64,000 nucleotides of DNA from Pseudarthrobacter sp. L1SW. Its GTDB lineage: Bacteria; Actinomycetota; Actinomycetes; Actinomycetales; Micrococcaceae. This document shows positions 1 through 9,119 of the stretch, in pieces. Location of the stretch: NCBI RefSeq assembly GCF_020809045.1, contig NZ_CP078079.1:2914001-2978000 (forward strand). The letters run 5' to 3'. A program made the translations under genes and the position numbers. The notes below the pieces were generated by a model, which had not been told where the DNA came from, ran no database searches, and was given only the letters and a program-made list of their open reading frames with translations. Every line of letters starts with the position of its first letter. The stretch's first letter is position 1.

Positions 1-193
1 CGCCGCTCGAAGCGGACGACGACGGCGGCCTGGCAGTGCCGCCTCCCGCGCCTGTGGAGGGGGCGGACTGGGCCGCGGTTGGCTCCGGCTGGACCGGCGC
101 AGTTGCGCGGTCCTCCTGGACGGGGGCGGATCCGGAGCAGGCGGTCAGCCCCGCGAGGGCGGCGACCGCCGCCGTGGCCAGGAATCTTGTCAC
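1..193 (-). CDS. Putative secreted lipoprotein, 3' part outside window
   Basis: The gene runs off the left edge, so only the N-terminal 64 residues are visible. The GTG start at 191-193 is preceded by GGAG about 9 nt upstream. The product begins with a short basic end (TRF), a hydrophobic stretch and the lipobox LTAC with the lipidated cysteine at residue 19. A Pro/Ala/Ser/Thr-rich linker follows, typical of an exported protein tethered to the membrane. No catalytic domain is visible, so its function is unknown. The start and lipobox are read directly from sequence; surface anchoring is inferred from the motif. Confidence 0.6.
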   Translation of the reverse strand, partial: MTRFLATAAVAALAGLTACSGSAPVQEDRATAPVQPEPTAAQSAPSTGAGGGTARPPSSSASSG

Positions 194-382
194 GCTGCTG
201 CTCCAACCGCCTCCGGAACACGGACCTGCCGTACCCCTGCAAAAGTTTCCGCTGCCCACCCTACGCAGGCCGCCGTCGTCGTGCACTCTGCGCGGATGGG
301 GACCCCTCCCCCACAGTGCCGTCCGCTTTCCGGGATGCCCCTCGCGGAATGCAGCCGGCGGCACAGGCGTTTGAATAGTTAG

Positions 383-396
383 GTGACCAGGGTCAC
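383..396. promoter_or_regulatory. Short palindrome upstream of the thiolase gene
   Basis: GTGACC-AG-GGTCAC is a perfect 6-bp inverted repeat 47 bp before the thiolase start. It sits where a repressor of a fatty-acid or ketone pathway could bind. No regulator gene lies next to it, so operator function is only an inference. Confidence 0.35.
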
Positions 397-442
397 GGTA
401 GCCTTGATGGCCTAGACCGAAAACGGACCGGAAGAGATAACC

Positions 443-1641
<1,199 letters not shown>

Positions 1642-1642
<1 letters not shown>

Positions 1643-2154
1643 TGGCGGAGGCAACTGCCGCCGGCAATGGCACCCAGGATGGCGCCCCCGTCGGCCGGGA
1701 ACGCTTCCTGGCGGACGCCGCCGCGCGCGGACTGCAGGTTGACGTTGTGGAACGGCCAGCCGCCAGGAGCCTGGAGGAGGCGGCCGGCATCCTGGGAATC
1801 ACGGCGGCGGACATCGTGAAGTCGCTGGTGGTCAAGCACAAGGACGGCTCGTTCCTGTTTGCGCTGATCCCCGGCGACCGCCAGATCTCGTGGCCCAAGC
1901 TGCGGACCCTGGTGGGCGTCAACAAGCTGTCGCTGCCGCCCGCGGACGTGGCCCTGGACGCCACCGGCTACGAGCGCGGGACCATCACTCCGCTGGGCAG
2001 CACCAACAGTTGGCCGGTGTATGCGGACGCCACCGTCACCGGACGCAGGATCTCAATGGGTGCGGGCGCCCATGGCTACAGCGCTTTCGTGGACGCCGAC
2101 GCCCTGACCGCAGCCCTGGGTGCCGTGGTCGCGGACATCAGCGACCCCGCCTGA
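1642..2154 (+). CDS. YbaK/EbsC-family aminoacyl-tRNA deacylase
   Basis: A 170-residue single-domain protein of the YbaK/ProX family, which hydrolyses mischarged tRNAs such as Cys-tRNA(Pro). The matching segments are ADIVKSLVVKHKDG, the FALIPGDRQISWPKL core and the late GSTNSWPVYAD and GAGAHGYSAFVDAD stretches. I chose the ATG at 1642 because it overlaps the thiolase stop, although an in-frame start exists further upstream. Translational coupling to thiolase is unusual, since the two functions are not obviously linked. Substrate preference (Cys, Ala or other) cannot be read from sequence alone. Confidence 0.85.
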
Positions 2155-2164
2155 CCTCCCCGGA

Positions 2165-2230
2165 CCCAACTGGGTAGCGCCAAGTGTCGTTTTGAAGCCC
2201 CAAAACGACACTTGGCGCTACCTACTTGGG
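2165..2230. repeat. 66-bp palindromic repeat, copy 1
   Basis: An almost perfect palindrome. The left arm contains TAGCGCCAAGTGTCGTTTTG and the right arm its complement, with CCCAA/TTGGG at the outer ends. It begins 10 bp after the YbaK stop codon. Copies of the same length occur at 41305-41370 and 55357-55422. It has no open frame and no T-tract. Confidence 0.85.
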
Positions 2231-2240
2231 CTGGGAACGC

Positions 2241-2275
2241 AAAAGCCCCGCCCACACAACGTGGACGGGGCTTTT
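2241..2275 (-). terminator. Terminator after rplL
   Basis: A hairpin with arms AAAAGCCCCG and CGGGGCTTTT, strengthened by an inner CCAC/GTGG. It lies 17 bp past the rplL stop and ends the rplJ-rplL transcript. The T-runs on both strands would let it work in both directions. Confidence 0.85.
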
Positions 2276-2291
2276 CGCGGAAAAGGCGTTG

Positions 2292-2666
2292 TTACTTGAG
2301 GGTAACGGTGGCGCCTGCAGCCTCGAGCTGCTCCTTGGCCTTCTCGGCAGCTTCCTTGGTAGCACCTTCGAGGACAGCCTTGGGAGCGCTGTCAACCAGG
2401 TCCTTTGCTTCCTTCAGGCCCAGGGAAGTGATGGCGCGAACTTCCTTGATCACTGCGATCTTCTTGTCACCGGCTGCTTCGAGGACGACGTCGAAGTCAG
2501 TCTTCTCTTCAACCTCTTCAGCAGCAGCGCCGGCGGGGCCAGCAACAGCTACGGCAGCAGCGGTAACTTCGAAGGTCTCTTCGAAGAGCTTGACGAACTC
2601 GGAGAGCTCGATGATGGTCAGTTCCTTGAAAGCTTCAATGAGCTCTTCGTTGCTGAGCTTCGCCAT
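2292..2666 (-). CDS. rplL: 50S ribosomal protein L7/L12
   Basis: A 124-residue L7/L12, the multi-copy stalk protein that recruits translation factors to the ribosome. The N-terminal dimerisation helices begin [16 protein letters not shown]. An Ala/Gly/Val-rich hinge follows around residues 35-55. The globular C-terminal domain carries the conserved [21 protein letters not shown] region. An in-frame start lies 51 bp further upstream, but the ATG at 2664-2666 fits the family N-terminus. It follows rplJ by 77 bp and shares its transcript. The usual downstream rpoB-rpoC genes are not here. Confidence 0.97.
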   Translation of the reverse strand: MAKLSNEELIEAFKELTIIELSEFVKLFEETFEVTAAAVAVAGPAGAAAEEVEEKTDFDVVLEAAGDKKIAVIKEVRAITSLGLKEAKDLVDSAPKAVLEGATKEAAEKAKEQLEAAGATVTLK

Positions 2667-2743
2667 GGCAGGCGTCCTTCCTGTTGTGGTGTTCAGCGGC
2701 GCGGGGCCGGGCATCACACCGGAGTCTGGTGGGGTGAAGAGTC

Positions 2744-3325
2744 TTAGTTCTCTTCAGCTGCGGGAGCTTCAGCCGGGGCTTCAGCTTCTGCGGCAGGTGC
2801 TTCTTCAGCGGCGGGCGCCTCGGCAGCTGCCGGTGCACCGTTCTCTTCTTCAAGCTTGAGGCGCAGTGCGTCAATGATGCGTGCAGCGGCGGCGGCAGGG
2901 GCCTTGAGGACGCCTGCAACCTTGGCGAGCTGCAGCTCACGGGACTCGAGGGCTGCCAGTTCGGCAACCTCGCTGGCGTTCAGTGCCTTGCCCTCGAAGT
3001 AGCCGGTCTTGATGACGAGCTGCTTGTTGGTCTTGGCAAAATCCGTCAGGCTCTTGGCAGCGGCAACTGCGTCACCCTTGATGAACGCGATTGCAGTGGG
3101 GCCGGAGAGCTGGTCGTTGAATGCTTCAACGCCGGCTTCCTTGGCTGCAATGGCGGTCAGGGTGTTCTTGACGACCGCGAACTTGGTGTCCTGGCCGAGA
3201 GAAACACGCAGCTGCTTGAGCTGTGCAACGGTGAGCCCGCGGTATTCGGTCAGGACAGCGGCGTTCGATTCCTTGAAATCGTTAGTGATCTCAGCTACTG
3301 CTGAAACCTTGGTAGGCGTTGCCAT
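2744..3325 (-). CDS. rplJ: 50S ribosomal protein L10
   Basis: A 193-residue L10, which anchors L7/L12 dimers to the large subunit. The family segments are [36 protein letters not shown] and [13 protein letters not shown]. The C-terminal tail is a long Ala/Pro/Glu low-complexity extension, longer than in E. coli. The ATG at 3323-3325 has a strong GAAGGAGGG site, so the longer upstream frame is not used. Expression is probably controlled by the attenuator leader at 3387-3578, where excess L10 would bind its own mRNA. rplL lies directly downstream. Confidence 0.97.
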   Translation of the reverse strand: MATPTKVSAVAEITNDFKESNAAVLTEYRGLTVAQLKQLRVSLGQDTKFAVVKNTLTAIAAKEAGVEAFNDQLSGPTAIAFIKGDAVAAAKSLTDFAKTNKQLVIKTGYFEGKALNASEVAELAALESRELQLAKVAGVLKAPAAAAARIIDALRLKLEEENGAPAAAEAPAAEEAPAAEAEAPAEAPAAEEN

Positions 3326-3386
3326 AACCCTCCTTCCGGGGATAGTGCCGGTATTCGACGGTCCCCGCTCAAGGTGAGCTAAAACT

Positions 3387-3578
3387 AAAAACGCCCCGCG
3401 CAGATGCACGGGGCTTGGCTCAACACGGATAATCCATGGAGCTGCTGCTTCGTTCACCTGCGCTGGCCGCCCTACGTTGAGGGTCCTTCGTCCAGAAATC
3501 CACTGCATCTCCCGCGCACAACTGCAGAGTTGAGCCATGTTCGAGAGAGTGGATTTCCAACAACCGACGGTCTTTGGT
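3387..3578 (-). ncRNA. Ribosomal protein L10 leader with attenuator
   Basis: This untranslated leader of rplJ folds into a long-range stem formed by 3548-3557 and 3495-3504 (arms GGAAATCCACT and AGTGGATTTC). It ends in a terminator-like hairpin at 3393-3414 (GCCCCG and CGGGGC arms) followed by five Ts on the transcript strand. Position, stem and terminator match the known L10 autoregulatory leader class, in which L10 binding shifts the fold and stops transcription before rplJ. No open frame overlaps it on this strand. Confidence 0.75.
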
Positions 3579-3584
3579 CCTTCA

Positions 3585-3613
3585 AGTCTACGGGAGAGCC
3601 TGCAGCTCCGCAA
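3585..3613 (-). promoter_or_regulatory. Promoter for rplJ-rplL
   Basis: A TTGCGG -35 (3608-3613) and a TAGACT -10 (3585-3590) are separated by exactly 17 bp. Transcription would begin near 3578, at the base of the L10 leader. The site lies just past the 3' end of the neighbouring acetyltransferase gene. Confidence 0.65.
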
Positions 3614-3633
3614 AATCGGGTCAAATCGCGCCC

Positions 3634-4764
3634 TCAGCTGGTGCTTGTGCCCAGGTGCGGGAGTTCCTTCTGCCAGATGCCGGTCACGCCTGCCGTCTGG
3701 AACCCCAACTGCTTGTTGACCGTGAGGAGGTACCGGTTTTCCGGGGCATTCCAGGTGTAAATGATCCGGGCGTCGGGGAACTGTTCGGTGAGCCGTTCCA
3801 TGTTGGCCACCTTGATCAGCAGGCCGAGCTTGTTGCCTCGGTGTTCCTGCAGCACCAGCGTGTCGTCCTGGAAGACAACATCGGCGCGGTGCGCCAGGAC
3901 AGTGATGGTGGTGAGGCCCACGAGGGCTCCGGTGGCGAGATGCTCCACGGCGGTGACCACCGTGCGCCGTCCCTGCGCGATGGCGACGTCTTCCGCTTCC
4001 CGGAGGATGCCGCCGTCGAACACCATGTCCTGCTCTACGGGCGCTTCCAAGGCGGGATCGACGTCGGCGCCCGCCTGGTTCTCAAGGACGGCGACAGCTT
4101 CGAGCCACTCGTCCGGGCATCGGTCCGTCCAGTGGTGCAGCCGGTACCGGCCGTTGTTGGCCTCCTCCGCCTCCGCCTGCAGGTCAGCCACCAGCTTCGA
4201 GTCCAGCGGCAGGAGGCACGAGCTGAACTGCTCGATGTGCTGCAGCGTGTACCCGGTCTTCTGCGCGAACTCCACTTCGCGGCTTTCCAGGGGCACGAAG
4301 CCCTGCCCCGAGCCGGGGACCAGCTGCGCCTTTTCGAACTCGTGAAGGGACGCGCCCGGATGGTTGGTGTCCACCAGGATCATGGTGCGGCCTTCGGCGC
4401 GGGCCAGCTGTTCGGCGGCCTGGAGCAGCCGCCTGCCCACGCCCTGGCGCTGGAACTCCGGCAGGATGTCGAGCGTGAACTCCGCGAGGTCCAGGTTGTC
4501 GGTGAGGGGCAGGGCGATGTCCACCGTGCCCACGATGTCGCCGTCAATCTTGGCCACCAGGATGAGCTGCCGCTCGTAGGGATCTTCAAATTCCAGGAGC
4601 TTTTCCAGCGGCCCGTAGGCGAGGTCGTCGCTCCCCCAGGTCTGCATCCGGACCTTCCGGCCCACCTCCACGGCGGCAAGGAAGTCCGCGGCGTCCGGTG
4701 ACTCCAGGGAGTCCGGGATCCAGAGCTGTTCGATCTTCACGTCTTTTGCCATTGGCGTCTTCAT
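3634..4764 (-). CDS. Tandem GNAT-domain N-acetyltransferase
   Basis: A 376-residue protein with two GNAT folds. The N-terminal one carries a clear acetyl-CoA loop, FQRQGVGRRLLQAAEQL, near residues 105-120. The C-terminal one has HRGNKLGLLIKVANMERL near residues 310-325, followed by the NAPENRYLLTVNKQLGF helix-strand. The ATG at 4762-4764 overlaps the upstream gene's stop as ATGA, which fits coupled translation. It is clearly a paralogue of the next gene, and both end in xGFxxAGxxGxWQK. Substrate is unknown; a small amine or antibiotic is possible, and tandem GNAT proteins also include mycothiol synthase. Confidence 0.8.
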   Translation of the reverse strand: MKTPMAKDVKIEQLWIPDSLESPDAADFLAAVEVGRKVRMQTWGSDDLAYGPLEKLLEFEDPYERQLILVAKIDGDIVGTVDIALPLTDNLDLAEFTLDILPEFQRQGVGRRLLQAAEQLARAEGRTMILVDTNHPGASLHEFEKAQLVPGSGQGFVPLESREVEFAQKTGYTLQHIEQFSSCLLPLDSKLVADLQAEAEEANNGRYRLHHWTDRCPDEWLEAVAVLENQAGADVDPALEAPVEQDMVFDGGILREAEDVAIAQGRRTVVTAVEHLATGALVGLTTITVLAHRADVVFQDDTLVLQEHRGNKLGLLIKVANMERLTEQFPDARIIYTWNAPENRYLLTVNKQLGFQTAGVTGIWQKELPHLGTSTS

Positions 4765-5900
4765 CCCAGCCGTTTCTGCCACTCACCTTCATAGCCGGCG
4801 GGCCTGAATCCAAGGGCAATATTAATGGCCAGCATATGTTGGTTTTCGGTGGCATTCCATGTCAACACCGAGCGGGCCGAGGGCCACCGGGCCTGGGCCC
4901 GCCGGAGGTTCGCCGCTTTGATCAGGAGCCCGAGCCGGTGGCCGCGGTGCCTTCCGACGACCAGCGTGTCCTGCTGGGCGATCGTGTCGGGGACTCCGGG
5001 CCGCCAGTTCAGGACGGTGTAGGCAACGAGTTCTCCCGTGGTTTGGTGGCGGGCCGCCGTCACAGCGGACTGGACTCCGCCCTGGACCAGCGCCCGTTCC
5101 TCTTCACGCACCCGGGCCGCATCCCAGTCCTCCCCTTCCCAGTCCATGCCGGCGATGGGAACGTCCTCGGTCATCGTGGCCTTGAGCCGGGCGTAGGCGT
5201 CAACCAGGCCCTCCGGGCAGTGGTCGTCCCAGCCGGTGAGTTCGTAGCCTGCAGCCCGGGAAGAGGCTTCAGCCTCCAACCGGTCCAGCAGTTCCGGCGC
5301 CACCGGCAAGGGAAGGCGGCTGGAGCACTCCACCTGCTCCAGCTCATAGCCGGAAGCAACGGCAAAGGCCACGGCGGGTTCAGCGAGCGGCAGGCCACCC
5401 GCACCGGATTTGGCCGGCAGCAGTTCGGCTCCGTCCCCACTTTCCAGCGGAACCTCATGATAGGCGTCCAAGGATGTCCTTCCCCGCTCCCTGGCTATGG
5501 CCTCGGCGTGCTCCAGAAGGATGCGCCCAAAGCCGTGGCGCCGGTGGGCCGGGGAAATGAGGACGTCGATTCCGGCGGTGGACGTGTTCTCCCGGAGCGG
5601 GAGCGTCACGGAGCAAAGGCCTACCGGATCCCGGCCCAGCCTGGCAAGGAAAATCTGCCGTTCCTCGTACTCATTGCCCCGCCAGAATTCCACAGCTTCC
5701 GCCAGCGTGGGGCAGCGGTCCAGGTTGCCCCAAAGCTCCAGCTCGTGTGTCACACGCATGGCGTGGCAGGCGTTGAAGTCGGCGGTTACCTCCCGGGGAT
5801 CCGCCACTGTTTCGCTACCTGGCGCCAGGAGGACGTCCACCGGGGAGATGGTGAGGTCAGGGGGCGTTCCTGGGACGGCGTCCAGTTCCGGTTCAGCCAT
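4761..5900 (-). CDS. Tandem GNAT-domain N-acetyltransferase (paralogue)
   Basis: A 379-residue protein with the same two-domain GNAT layout as its downstream partner. The N-terminal acetyl-CoA loop is HRRHGFGRILLEHAEAI. The C-terminal one is HRGHRLGLLIKAANLRR, followed by NATENQHMLAINIALGF. It overlaps the partner gene by 4 bp (ATGA), so they form a two-gene operon. Its ATG lies 6 nt after TAAGCT, so the mRNA is probably leaderless. The operon sits between the two ribosomal-protein operons but is closed off from rplA by the terminator at 5946-5985. Substrate is unknown. Confidence 0.8.
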   Translation of the reverse strand: MAEPELDAVPGTPPDLTISPVDVLLAPGSETVADPREVTADFNACHAMRVTHELELWGNLDRCPTLAEAVEFWRGNEYEERQIFLARLGRDPVGLCSVTLPLRENTSTAGIDVLISPAHRRHGFGRILLEHAEAIARERGRTSLDAYHEVPLESGDGAELLPAKSGAGGLPLAEPAVAFAVASGYELEQVECSSRLPLPVAPELLDRLEAEASSRAAGYELTGWDDHCPEGLVDAYARLKATMTEDVPIAGMDWEGEDWDAARVREEERALVQGGVQSAVTAARHQTTGELVAYTVLNWRPGVPDTIAQQDTLVVGRHRGHRLGLLIKAANLRRAQARWPSARSVLTWNATENQHMLAINIALGFRPAGYEGEWQKRLG

Positions 5901-5906
5901 TTCTCC

Positions 5907-5912
5907 AGCTTA
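5907..5912 (-). promoter_or_regulatory. -10 element of a leaderless acetyltransferase mRNA
   Basis: TAAGCT ends 6 nt before the ATG at 5900, so transcription would start on or next to the start codon. No clear -35 is visible. Confidence 0.5.
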
Positions 5913-5945
5913 GGCAAGCGCACCCCTTCCGGGACAGGCACGTTA

Positions 5946-5985
5946 AAACACAACCGCCCGGCACGGGTGCCGGGCGGTTGTGTTT
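5946..5985 (-). terminator. Terminator after rplA
   Basis: A hairpin with 19-bp perfect arms and a 2-nt loop. The stem core is CCGCCCGGCAC paired with GTGCCGGGCGG. It has A/T runs on both sides and works in either orientation. It closes the secE-nusG-rplK-rplA transcript and separates it from the acetyltransferase operon. Confidence 0.9.
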
Positions 5986-6023
5986 GCTGCGGACGGGTCC
6001 GCAGCAGAAGTTCAGGTGAGGAT

Positions 6024-6731
6024 TTACGCCTCGGTCAGAACCTTGGTGACGTTCGGGTCAACCGAGATGCCGGGACCGAACGTGGTGGCAACGGTGGCCT
6101 TCTGGATGTAGCGGCCCTTGGAAGCGGACGGCTTCAGGCGAAGCACCTCTTCCAGTGCTGCTGCGTAGTTCTCGGCCAGCTTGACGGCGTCGAAGGACAC
6201 CTTGCCGATGATGAAGTGCAGGTTGGAGTGCTTGTCGACGCGGAAGTCGATCTTTCCACCCTTGATGTCGTTGACGGCCTTGGTGACGTCGGGGGTCACG
6301 GTGCCCGTCTTGGGGTTCGGCATCAGGTTACGCGGACCCAGAACCTTACCGAGGCGGCCAACCTTGCCCATAAGGTCAGGGGTGGCGACGGCGGCGTCGA
6401 AGTCGGTCCAGCCGCCGGCGATCTTTTCGATCAGGTCATCGGAACCAACGAAGTCGGCGCCGGCAGCGATTGCTGCCTCAGCCTTGTCACCCGTGGCGAA
6501 AACCAGGACGCGGGCAGTCTTACCGGTGCCGTGGGGCAGGTTGACCGTGCCGCGGACCATCTGGTCAGCCTTACGGGGGTCGACGCCGAGGCGGAATGCA
6601 ACCTCAACGGTGGCGTCGAACTTGGACGGGTTGGTGTCCTTGGCGAGCGTTACTGCCTCGAACGGCGCGTAGAACTTCTCCGCGTCGATCTTGGCGGCTG
6701 CTGCCTCATATGCTTTGCTGCGCTTTGCCAT
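6024..6731 (-). CDS. rplA: 50S ribosomal protein L1
   Basis: A 235-residue L1, which forms the ribosomal L1 stalk near the E site and in many bacteria represses its own operon by binding mRNA. The signature [19 protein letters not shown] is at about residues 127-145. [23 protein letters not shown] follows near 158-180, shown here only as a location. The ATG at 6729-6731 has AAGGAGA 8 nt upstream. It follows rplK with a 185-bp gap that could hold an L1-binding or promoter element. I could not identify one with confidence. Confidence 0.97.
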   Translation of the reverse strand: MAKRSKAYEAAAAKIDAEKFYAPFEAVTLAKDTNPSKFDATVEVAFRLGVDPRKADQMVRGTVNLPHGTGKTARVLVFATGDKAEAAIAAGADFVGSDDLIEKIAGGWTDFDAAVATPDLMGKVGRLGKVLGPRNLMPNPKTGTVTPDVTKAVNDIKGGKIDFRVDKHSNLHFIIGKVSFDAVKLAENYAAALEEVLRLKPSASKGRYIQKATVATTFGPGISVDPNVTKVLTEA

Positions 6732-6916
6732 GCTGCTTGTTTCTCCTTGTGCAGTTGTGGTCTGCGGACCGCGCTGGGCCCTGCCACAGTTGGTGCTCCG
6801 GACCGTTATCCGTGCCGGATGTCCAACATCTCAATAGTGATGGTGCCGGTTGTCCCGGCGGTGACGCCCGTCGTCGTGATCGGTTCCCCGACCAAAATCC
6901 CAAGCGGCGGAAACGA

Positions 6917-7348
6917 CTAGCCTTCGACGGTGATGCCCATGGAGCGGGCGGTGCCGGCGATGATCTTCGCGGCGCCTTCGAGGCTGGTTGCGTTGAGGTC
7001 TTCCATCTTGGTGGAAGCGATCTCGTTGACCTGGGCCTGGGTCAGCTTGGCCACCTTGACGGTGTGCGGGGTAGCTGAACCCTTGGCAACGCCTGCAGCC
7101 TTCTTGATGAGCTCTGCAGCCGGCGGGGTCTTGGTGATGAACGTGAAGGAACGGTCCTCGTAGACCGTGATTTCCACGGGGATGACGTTTCCGCGCTGGG
7201 CTTCTGTCGCAGCGTTGTACGCCTTGCAGAATTCCATGATGTTGACACCGTGCTGGCCAAGTGCAGGACCGATCGGCGGAGCCGGGTTAGCGGCACCTGC
7301 CTGGATCTGCAGCTTGATGAGGCCGGTGACCTTCTTCTTGGGAGCCAA
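6917..7348 (-). CDS. rplK: 50S ribosomal protein L11
   Basis: A 143-residue L11, the rRNA-binding protein of the GTPase-associated centre. The family marks are [20 protein letters not shown] near residues 18-37 and the C-terminal domain segment [16 protein letters not shown]. The start is a TTG at 7346-7348, preceded by GAAGGA with about 8 nt spacing. No ATG or GTG gives the conserved APKKKV N-terminus, so the rare start appears real. It lies between nusG and rplA in the standard order. Confidence 0.95.
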
Positions 7349-7477
7349 TGTAGGGTCCTTCTCTCAATAACGTCCTGGGGCACAGGAGCGTGCCTCAGGT
7401 TTTTGGCCGCCATGGCGAGGCGGCCGGCCGTTCCGGTGCTGCTAAGCGGGCAGCGCCGGGACGAATTCTTTGGATAA

Positions 7478-8290
7478 TCAGATCTTGGTGACCTGGTTGA
7501 ACGCCAGGGTGACCGGCGTTTCGCGCTCGAAGATGGAAACCAGCACCACGAGGGTCTGGGATTCGACCTTGATCTCGGAGATCGTGGCGGGAAGGGTCTC
7601 GAACGGGCCTTCCTTGACGATGACGGACTCGCCGACCTCGAAGTCGACGTCCACCGGGGCCTGGTTCTGCTTGTTGACCGGCTTGCCCTTCTCCGCCTGC
7701 TCTTCCTCGAAGACGGGGGCGAGCATGGAGAAGACCTCGTCGAGGCGCAGCGGCACGGGGTTGTGGGCGTTGCCCACGAAGCCGGTCACGCCGGGGGTGT
7801 GCCGGACGGCGCCCCAGGAGGCGTCGGTCAGGTCCATGCGGACCAGCACGTAGCCCGGGATCCGGACGCGGTTGATGACCTTGCGCTGAGCGTTCTTGAT
7901 CTCAACGACTTCTTCCATCGGCACCTGGATCTCGAAGATGTAATCTTCCATGTCCAGGGTCTGGATGCGGGTTTCCAGGTTGGCCTTCACGCGGTTTTCG
8001 TAACCTGCGTAGGAGTGGATGACGTACCAGTCACCTTCCTGGCGGCGCAGCTTGGCTTTGAACTCTTCTGCGGGGTCAACGTCAGCCTTGGCGGCGGCAG
8101 CGGCGAGGGCGTCGGTGGACTCTTCCTCGGTGCCGGCCTCGTCATCAGCCTCTGCGTCGAAGTCATCGGAATCGGCGTCATCGGATTCGGGCGCGGAGGA
8201 CTCAACCTCAGACTCGTTACCGGCTTCTGCCGTGATGTCCGCGGACTCTTCCAGCTCAGTCTCGGTTACCTCGAGCTCCTGCTCAGACAC
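7478..8290 (-). CDS. nusG: Transcription termination/antitermination factor NusG
   Basis: A NusG of about 270 residues. The first 90 or so residues are a highly acidic extension, common in actinobacteria. The NGN domain begins [17 protein letters not shown] and includes [13 protein letters not shown]. It is followed by the C-terminal KOW domain with [16 protein letters not shown]. NusG travels with RNA polymerase and contacts ribosomal protein S10 or Rho. I place the start at the GTG at 8288-8290, which has AGGAG about 5 nt upstream. An ATG ten codons earlier (8320) has no ribosome-binding site and lies almost at the predicted transcription start. Confidence 0.93.
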   Translation of the reverse strand: MSEQELEVTETELEESADITAEAGNESEVESSAPESDDADSDDFDAEADDEAGTEEESTDALAAAAAKADVDPAEEFKAKLRRQEGDWYVIHSYAGYENRVKANLETRIQTLDMEDYIFEIQVPMEEVVEIKNAQRKVINRVRIPGYVLVRMDLTDASWGAVRHTPGVTGFVGNAHNPVPLRLDEVFSMLAPVFEEEQAEKGKPVNKQNQAPVDVDFEVGESVIVKEGPFETLPATISEIKVESQTLVVLVSIFERETPVTLAFNQVTKI

Positions 8291-8324
8291 TTGGTCTCCT
8301 GCTTCCTCATTGCCTAACATGCCT

Positions 8325-8330
8325 ATTTAA
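8325..8330 (-). promoter_or_regulatory. Candidate -10 element upstream of nusG
   Basis: TTAAAT on the coding strand, in an A/T-rich patch that stands out in this GC-rich window. A transcript starting about 7 nt downstream would carry a leader of about 27 nt with AGGAG, which supports the GTG start. No -35 is recognisable. Confidence 0.35.
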
Positions 8331-8404
8331 ATGGCTCAATTCCGCACACCGGTGCTTCCCTCCGGATTCCCGGACGGAACACTCGGCCTGCGGACGGTGC
8401 AGCC

Positions 8405-8689
8405 TTAGCTGTCCGTGGGGCCTTTACCGCCGAAGAGCCAGCCGACGGCGGATCCGAAACCAACGTCCAGCAGGCTGACGATGACCATCATGATGCCCAC
8501 GAACACCAGCACCACGAGTGTGTAATTAATCAGTTCCTTGCGGGTTGGTGCAACAACCTTCTTCAGTTCGCCAATGATCTGGCGGACAAAGAGTGCAATG
8601 CGGGCGAAGAAGTTTGCCTTGGCGTCCTTCTTAGCTGGGCGGCCCTTGGAGCTGCTGGCAGCTGTTTCGGTCACCTGGTCCTCGCTCAT
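8405..8689 (-). CDS. secE: Preprotein translocase subunit SecE
   Basis: A 94-residue SecE, the small clamp subunit of the SecYEG channel. About 30 polar N-terminal residues precede the conserved amphipathic stretch RQIIGELKKVVAPTRKELINY. One membrane helix follows (YTLVVLVFVGIMMVIVSLLD), ending in GWLFGGKG. The single-helix architecture is normal outside enterobacteria. It lies between tRNA-Trp and nusG, the usual actinobacterial order. The Shine-Dalgarno site before the ATG at 8687-8689 is weak (GCAAAG). Confidence 0.95.
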   Translation of the reverse strand: MSEDQVTETAASSSKGRPAKKDAKANFFARIALFVRQIIGELKKVVAPTRKELINYTLVVLVFVGIMMVIVSLLDVGFGSAVGWLFGGKGPTDS

Positions 8690-8771
8690 CTTTGCAATGT
8701 TGGATTACCCGGCCCTGATCAGAACCATGGTTGCTGCGCGTGCCCCGGACCCTGGTCCGGGGCAGCTTGCG

Positions 8772-8844
8772 CAGGGCAGACAGGACTCGAACCTGCAACC
8801 TGCGGTTTTGGAGACCGCTGCGCTACCAATTGCGCCACTACCCT
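8772..8844 (-). tRNA. tRNA-Trp (anticodon CCA)
   Basis: A 73-nt cloverleaf with no encoded CCA end. The acceptor AGGGTAG pairs with CTGCCCT and the discriminator is G. The anticodon loop CTCCAAA reads CCA, and the T-arm is GCAGG-TTCGAGT-CCTGT. It lies directly upstream of secE, as in many bacteria. Confidence 0.96.
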
Positions 8845-8929
8845 ATGGAGTGAATGCCACTCTCCGATGACCGACCGCCAGCTGCACTGGGGCGCACGTC
8901 ATCATCCGTGTTTTCAACACCGGTGAACC

Positions 8930-8959
8930 AGTCTACGCAACAACTTCGCGTTCGTCGAA
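8930..8959 (-). promoter_or_regulatory. Promoter of tRNA-Trp
   Basis: TTCGAC (8954-8959) and TAGACT (8930-8935) are separated by 18 bp. They would start a transcript about 80 nt before the tRNA. The secE-nusG genes may share this promoter. Confidence 0.55.
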
Positions 8960-9119
8960 CCGGCCCGTTTCCGGCCCCCAACCGCCGCCCTGGCTGACAT
9001 TGACTGCAACAGTCACAAATCAAAACGGGCAACCCGGAGGGTCCGGTGAACAGCATAGAGTAGAACTCGTCGAATCCCACATTCCAGCCGCCAGGCTGCA
9101 AGCGAAGAACGGACCTGCC

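Noticed and set aside
2165..2230. A transposon end or attachment site
   Set aside because: No transposase or integrase is near any copy, and the elements are palindromes rather than terminal repeats of a larger unit.
4698..6920. A 740-residue open frame on the plus strand across the GNAT and rplA genes
   Set aside because: It is antisense to two acetyltransferases and L1, whose motifs are clear, and its own product shows no family motif. Such frames arise easily in GC-rich DNA.
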